This document shows positions 62,410-64,000 of a stretch of 64,000 bases of DNA, in pieces. The translations under genes and the position numbers were made by a program. Every line of letters begins with the position of its first letter. Position 1 is the stretch's first letter. The stretch covers positions 372,001 through 436,000 of the forward strand of contig JAHDIH010000001.1 in the NCBI GenBank assembly GCA_020630875.1, read 5' to 3'. Under the pieces are notes generated by a model. It was not told where the DNA came from and ran no database searches. It saw only the letters and a list, made by a program, of their open reading frames with translations. This DNA comes from Deltaproteobacteria bacterium. GTDB lineage: Bacteria; Myxococcota_A; Polyangia; Haliangiales; Haliangiaceae.

Positions 62410-64000
62410 GTGATTCGTTTTGTATTACTGTTAGTTTTGACAGCTTGCGGGGGCAATGGGGCAGGTCTTGAGTTTGCAGCGTTAAGCGATACAGAAGCCA
62501 TTGTCGGACAATCAATAGAAGTACCATTACTCGCTCCGGATGCTTCGGCTGGGGCTGAATATTCGGTTGATTCGAACATCTCAGATTTGGCCGAGCGCTC
62601 TCGGATTGAAAAAAGGGCCACTGGTGCTGTATTTATCTGGACCCCGGCAGCTAGAGATGTTGGAAGGTGGCAGTTTACGTGGAGAGTTGCCGATGGCAGG
62701 CGGGTTGGTTCGCAAGTCACTGAGTTTAGGGTTGTGACTACCACGGCCAGTGAGGGAACCCCACGTTTTGTAGCTCCCCTAGGGGCTGGCACCACACTAG
62801 ATCTTCAAAGTGAAAGTTGTTTTGAAATCGATATTGATGTTCAAGATGATGATAGTGAACAAGTGGATTTTTCCATCAAAGGTCCCCCCATTGCAGGAGG
62901 AGTACTCTCGTCGAGAGGAAGCCACCAGGCTCGCTATCGATGGTGTCCCACACCAGAGCAAGCTGCTCGCAAGTCGCAATATTGGATAAACTTTCAAGCT
63001 AAAGATGAAAAGCATGCTCCTGTGACAAAGTCTTTTCTTTTGGTCTTACGTCGTGGGCTTGAGGGGAGTTGTCCGGGGGAGGCGCCCTTGGTTGATTTTT
63101 CTCCTAGCGACAGAACTACCGTTCGAGCCATCGAGGTTGATATTGATGTTGTAGACGATCTGGGAGTTCAGCCTCCTGTGGTTTACTACGGGGTTGGCCA
63201 AGACCAAGGATTTGCTATCGACAAGTTGTTTCAGATTCCAACGGAGCTTTCTTCCGGCGATCCTTCCACTGGAGTATGGCGAGCGGAGATTCCTAATCCC
63301 AACGTGGATTTGCTGCCTGGAGATAGTGCGTCCGTGCACTTTTACGTTTCTGTTGAAGATAACGATGATGCCAGTGGCGATTGCGACCATCGAACCATCG
63401 CTGGTCCGTATGAATTCACGGTAGAAGTGCCCCTTGTTAGTGACGTTGCCGAGTCGTGCGAAAGCTGCCAGGCCGACGCTCAATGTGGAGGTGACACCGA
63501 TCGATGCATCTGGCTTCCCTTAGTCAACGGTTCTTTTTGTGCCGATTCGTGCAGCTCACAAAGTTGCGCAAGTGGCTACACTTGTCAGTTAGTAAGCAGT
63601 GTTGATGGCGCCTTCGACGAGCAGTGCTTACCAGATGATGAAACCTGTGCGGCACCTTGCATCGCAGACAGTTATGAAGACAACGATAGTATGGATGAAG
63701 CACCAATCATAGGCATTGAGTCGTTAGCCCTAACAAGCTGCCCCGCGGGAGCGACCAACGATGAGGACTGGTTTGCGATATCGGTACAGTCGGACTCGCA
63801 GATAAGTGTGCTTATTGATGGTAATGGTCAAGCTGACCTCGACTTGGAGCTTGTCGACCTCAACGGTAATTCCGTCCAACTTTCAGAATCGACAACGTCT
63901 TTTGAGTACGTGGACAGTTGCGTTCCTGCAGGCGACTATTTTATTCGCGTTTATTCGTTTTCCGTTGGTTACAGTGATTACGAATTGCTGACTGATATTG
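62410..64000 (+). CDS. Large cysteine-rich lipoprotein with Ig-like and PPC-like domains, 3' end outside window
   Basis: GTG start, open for 530 codons to the edge. Lipobox VLTAC at Cys13. Residues about 20-110 look like a cadherin/Ig-like domain (VFIWTPAARDVGRWQFTWRV), a second similar region follows to about 215, then another to about 340, a Cys-rich segment (about 350-425) of six-plus disulfide-type pairs, and a PPC-like domain (EDNDSMDEAP, TNDEDWFAISV, ADLDLELVDLNGN) at about 430 to the edge. The layout is common in myxobacterial secreted lipoproteins. TAAATA ends six bases before the GTG. Confidence 0.75.
   Translation, partial: MIRFVLLLVLTACGGNGAGLEFAALSDTEAIVGQSIEVPLLAPDASAGAEYSVDSNISDLAERSRIEKRATGAVFIWTPAARDVGRWQFTWRVADGRRVGSQVTEFRVVTTTASEGTPRFVAPLGAGTTLDLQSESCFEIDIDVQDDDSEQVDFSIKGPPIAGGVLSSRGSHQARYRWCPTPEQAARKSQYWINFQAKDEKHAPVTKSFLLVLRRGLEGSCPGEAPLVDFSPSDRTTVRAIEVDIDVVDDLGVQPPVVYYGVGQDQGFAIDKLFQIPTELSSGDPSTGVWRAEIPNPNVDLLPGDSASVHFYVSVEDNDDASGDCDHRTIAGPYEFTVEVPLVSDVAESCESCQADAQCGGDTDRCIWLPLVNGSFCADSCSSQSCASGYTCQLVSSVDGAFDEQCLPDDETCAAPCIADSYEDNDSMDEAPIIGIESLALTSCPAGATNDEDWFAISVQSDSQISVLIDGNGQADLDLELVDLNGNSVQLSESTTSFEYVDSCVPAGDYFIRVYSFSVGYSDYELLTDI

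Noticed and set aside
1-64000. CRISPR arrays, tRNA or rRNA genes, insertion sequences, prophage or defence systems
   Set aside because: I looked for regular spaced repeats, tRNA T-loop motifs, transposase motifs and phage or nuclease signatures and found none. The only tandem repeats are coding (TSP3, the 83-residue units and the 27-bp units).

Overview
The window reads as chromosomal DNA of a Gram-negative bacterium from the Myxococcota or a related, poorly characterised delta-lineage. Evidence: three proteins end in a MYXO-CTERM-like tail (Cys, short hydrophobic helix, basic end), two of them carrying long Asp-rich thrombospondin type 3 (TSP3) calcium-binding arrays; there are many lipoproteins and outer-membrane barrels, a multiheme cytochrome c, and a proteobacterial-type ptsN-hprK-rapZ-ptsH-ptsI regulatory cluster. 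Base composition looks moderate, clearly lower than in Myxococcus. No rRNA, tRNA, CRISPR array, insertion sequence or prophage was seen. The placement is inference from gene content only.

Layout. 1-5.5 kb: end of an alkaline-phosphatase-superfamily gene, an AsmA-like/GT51 peptidoglycan glycosyltransferase and a repeat lipoprotein with a DUF1554-like domain. 5.6-9.8 kb: ECF sigma/anti-sigma operon with a small exported protein, a MYXO-CTERM metallopeptidase and a fatty acid desaturase. 9.8-14.7 kb: histidine kinase/response regulator pair, Bax inhibitor-1 homologue, and a tetR-etfB-etfA operon with a FadR-box-like operator. 14.8-18.1 kb: three thioredoxin-fold secreted proteins and a small lipoprotein/peptidoglycan-binding pair. 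18.2-22.2 kb: ribF-dapA-dapB-rpmE-prfA. 22.3-29.3 kb: a lipoprotein, a seven-heme cytochrome c, and the regulatory PTS operon. 29.2-35.2 kb: RluA-family pseudouridine synthase, NTF2-like protein, TSP3 surface protein and YceI-like lipoprotein. 35.5-45.1 kb: asparagine-synthase-like protein with a MOP flippase, convergent with a tetR-tolC-MFP-RND efflux operon. 45.5-49.1 kb: four-gene ABC exporter operon. 49.1-53 kb: a lipoprotein with a possible poly-A frameshift, a DUF1456 protein and tandem ArsA/GET3-like ATPases. 53-64 kb: a giant TSP3 lipoprotein, ahcY, a LysM/VanY peptidase, a glycerophosphodiesterase, barrel proteins and the 5' part of a large cysteine-rich lipoprotein.

The most striking unexplained feature is at the starts of transcription units. 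Many first genes lack a Shine-Dalgarno site and instead have a sigma70-like -10 box ending only 5-9 bases before the start codon, several with a TTGNNN -35 box 16-17 bases further up (TTGACC recurs three times). Operon-internal genes mostly use ATGA-type overlaps, and a minority of first genes (BI-1, ahcY, rpmE, several exported proteins) have ordinary ribosome sites. This predicts widespread leaderless mRNA. Other leads are a FadR-type palindrome over the start codon of the tetR-etfBA operon, an A9 run linking a lipoprotein to an otherwise startless 93-codon extension, and a 1222-residue TSP3 protein carrying both a lipobox and a MYXO-CTERM tail.
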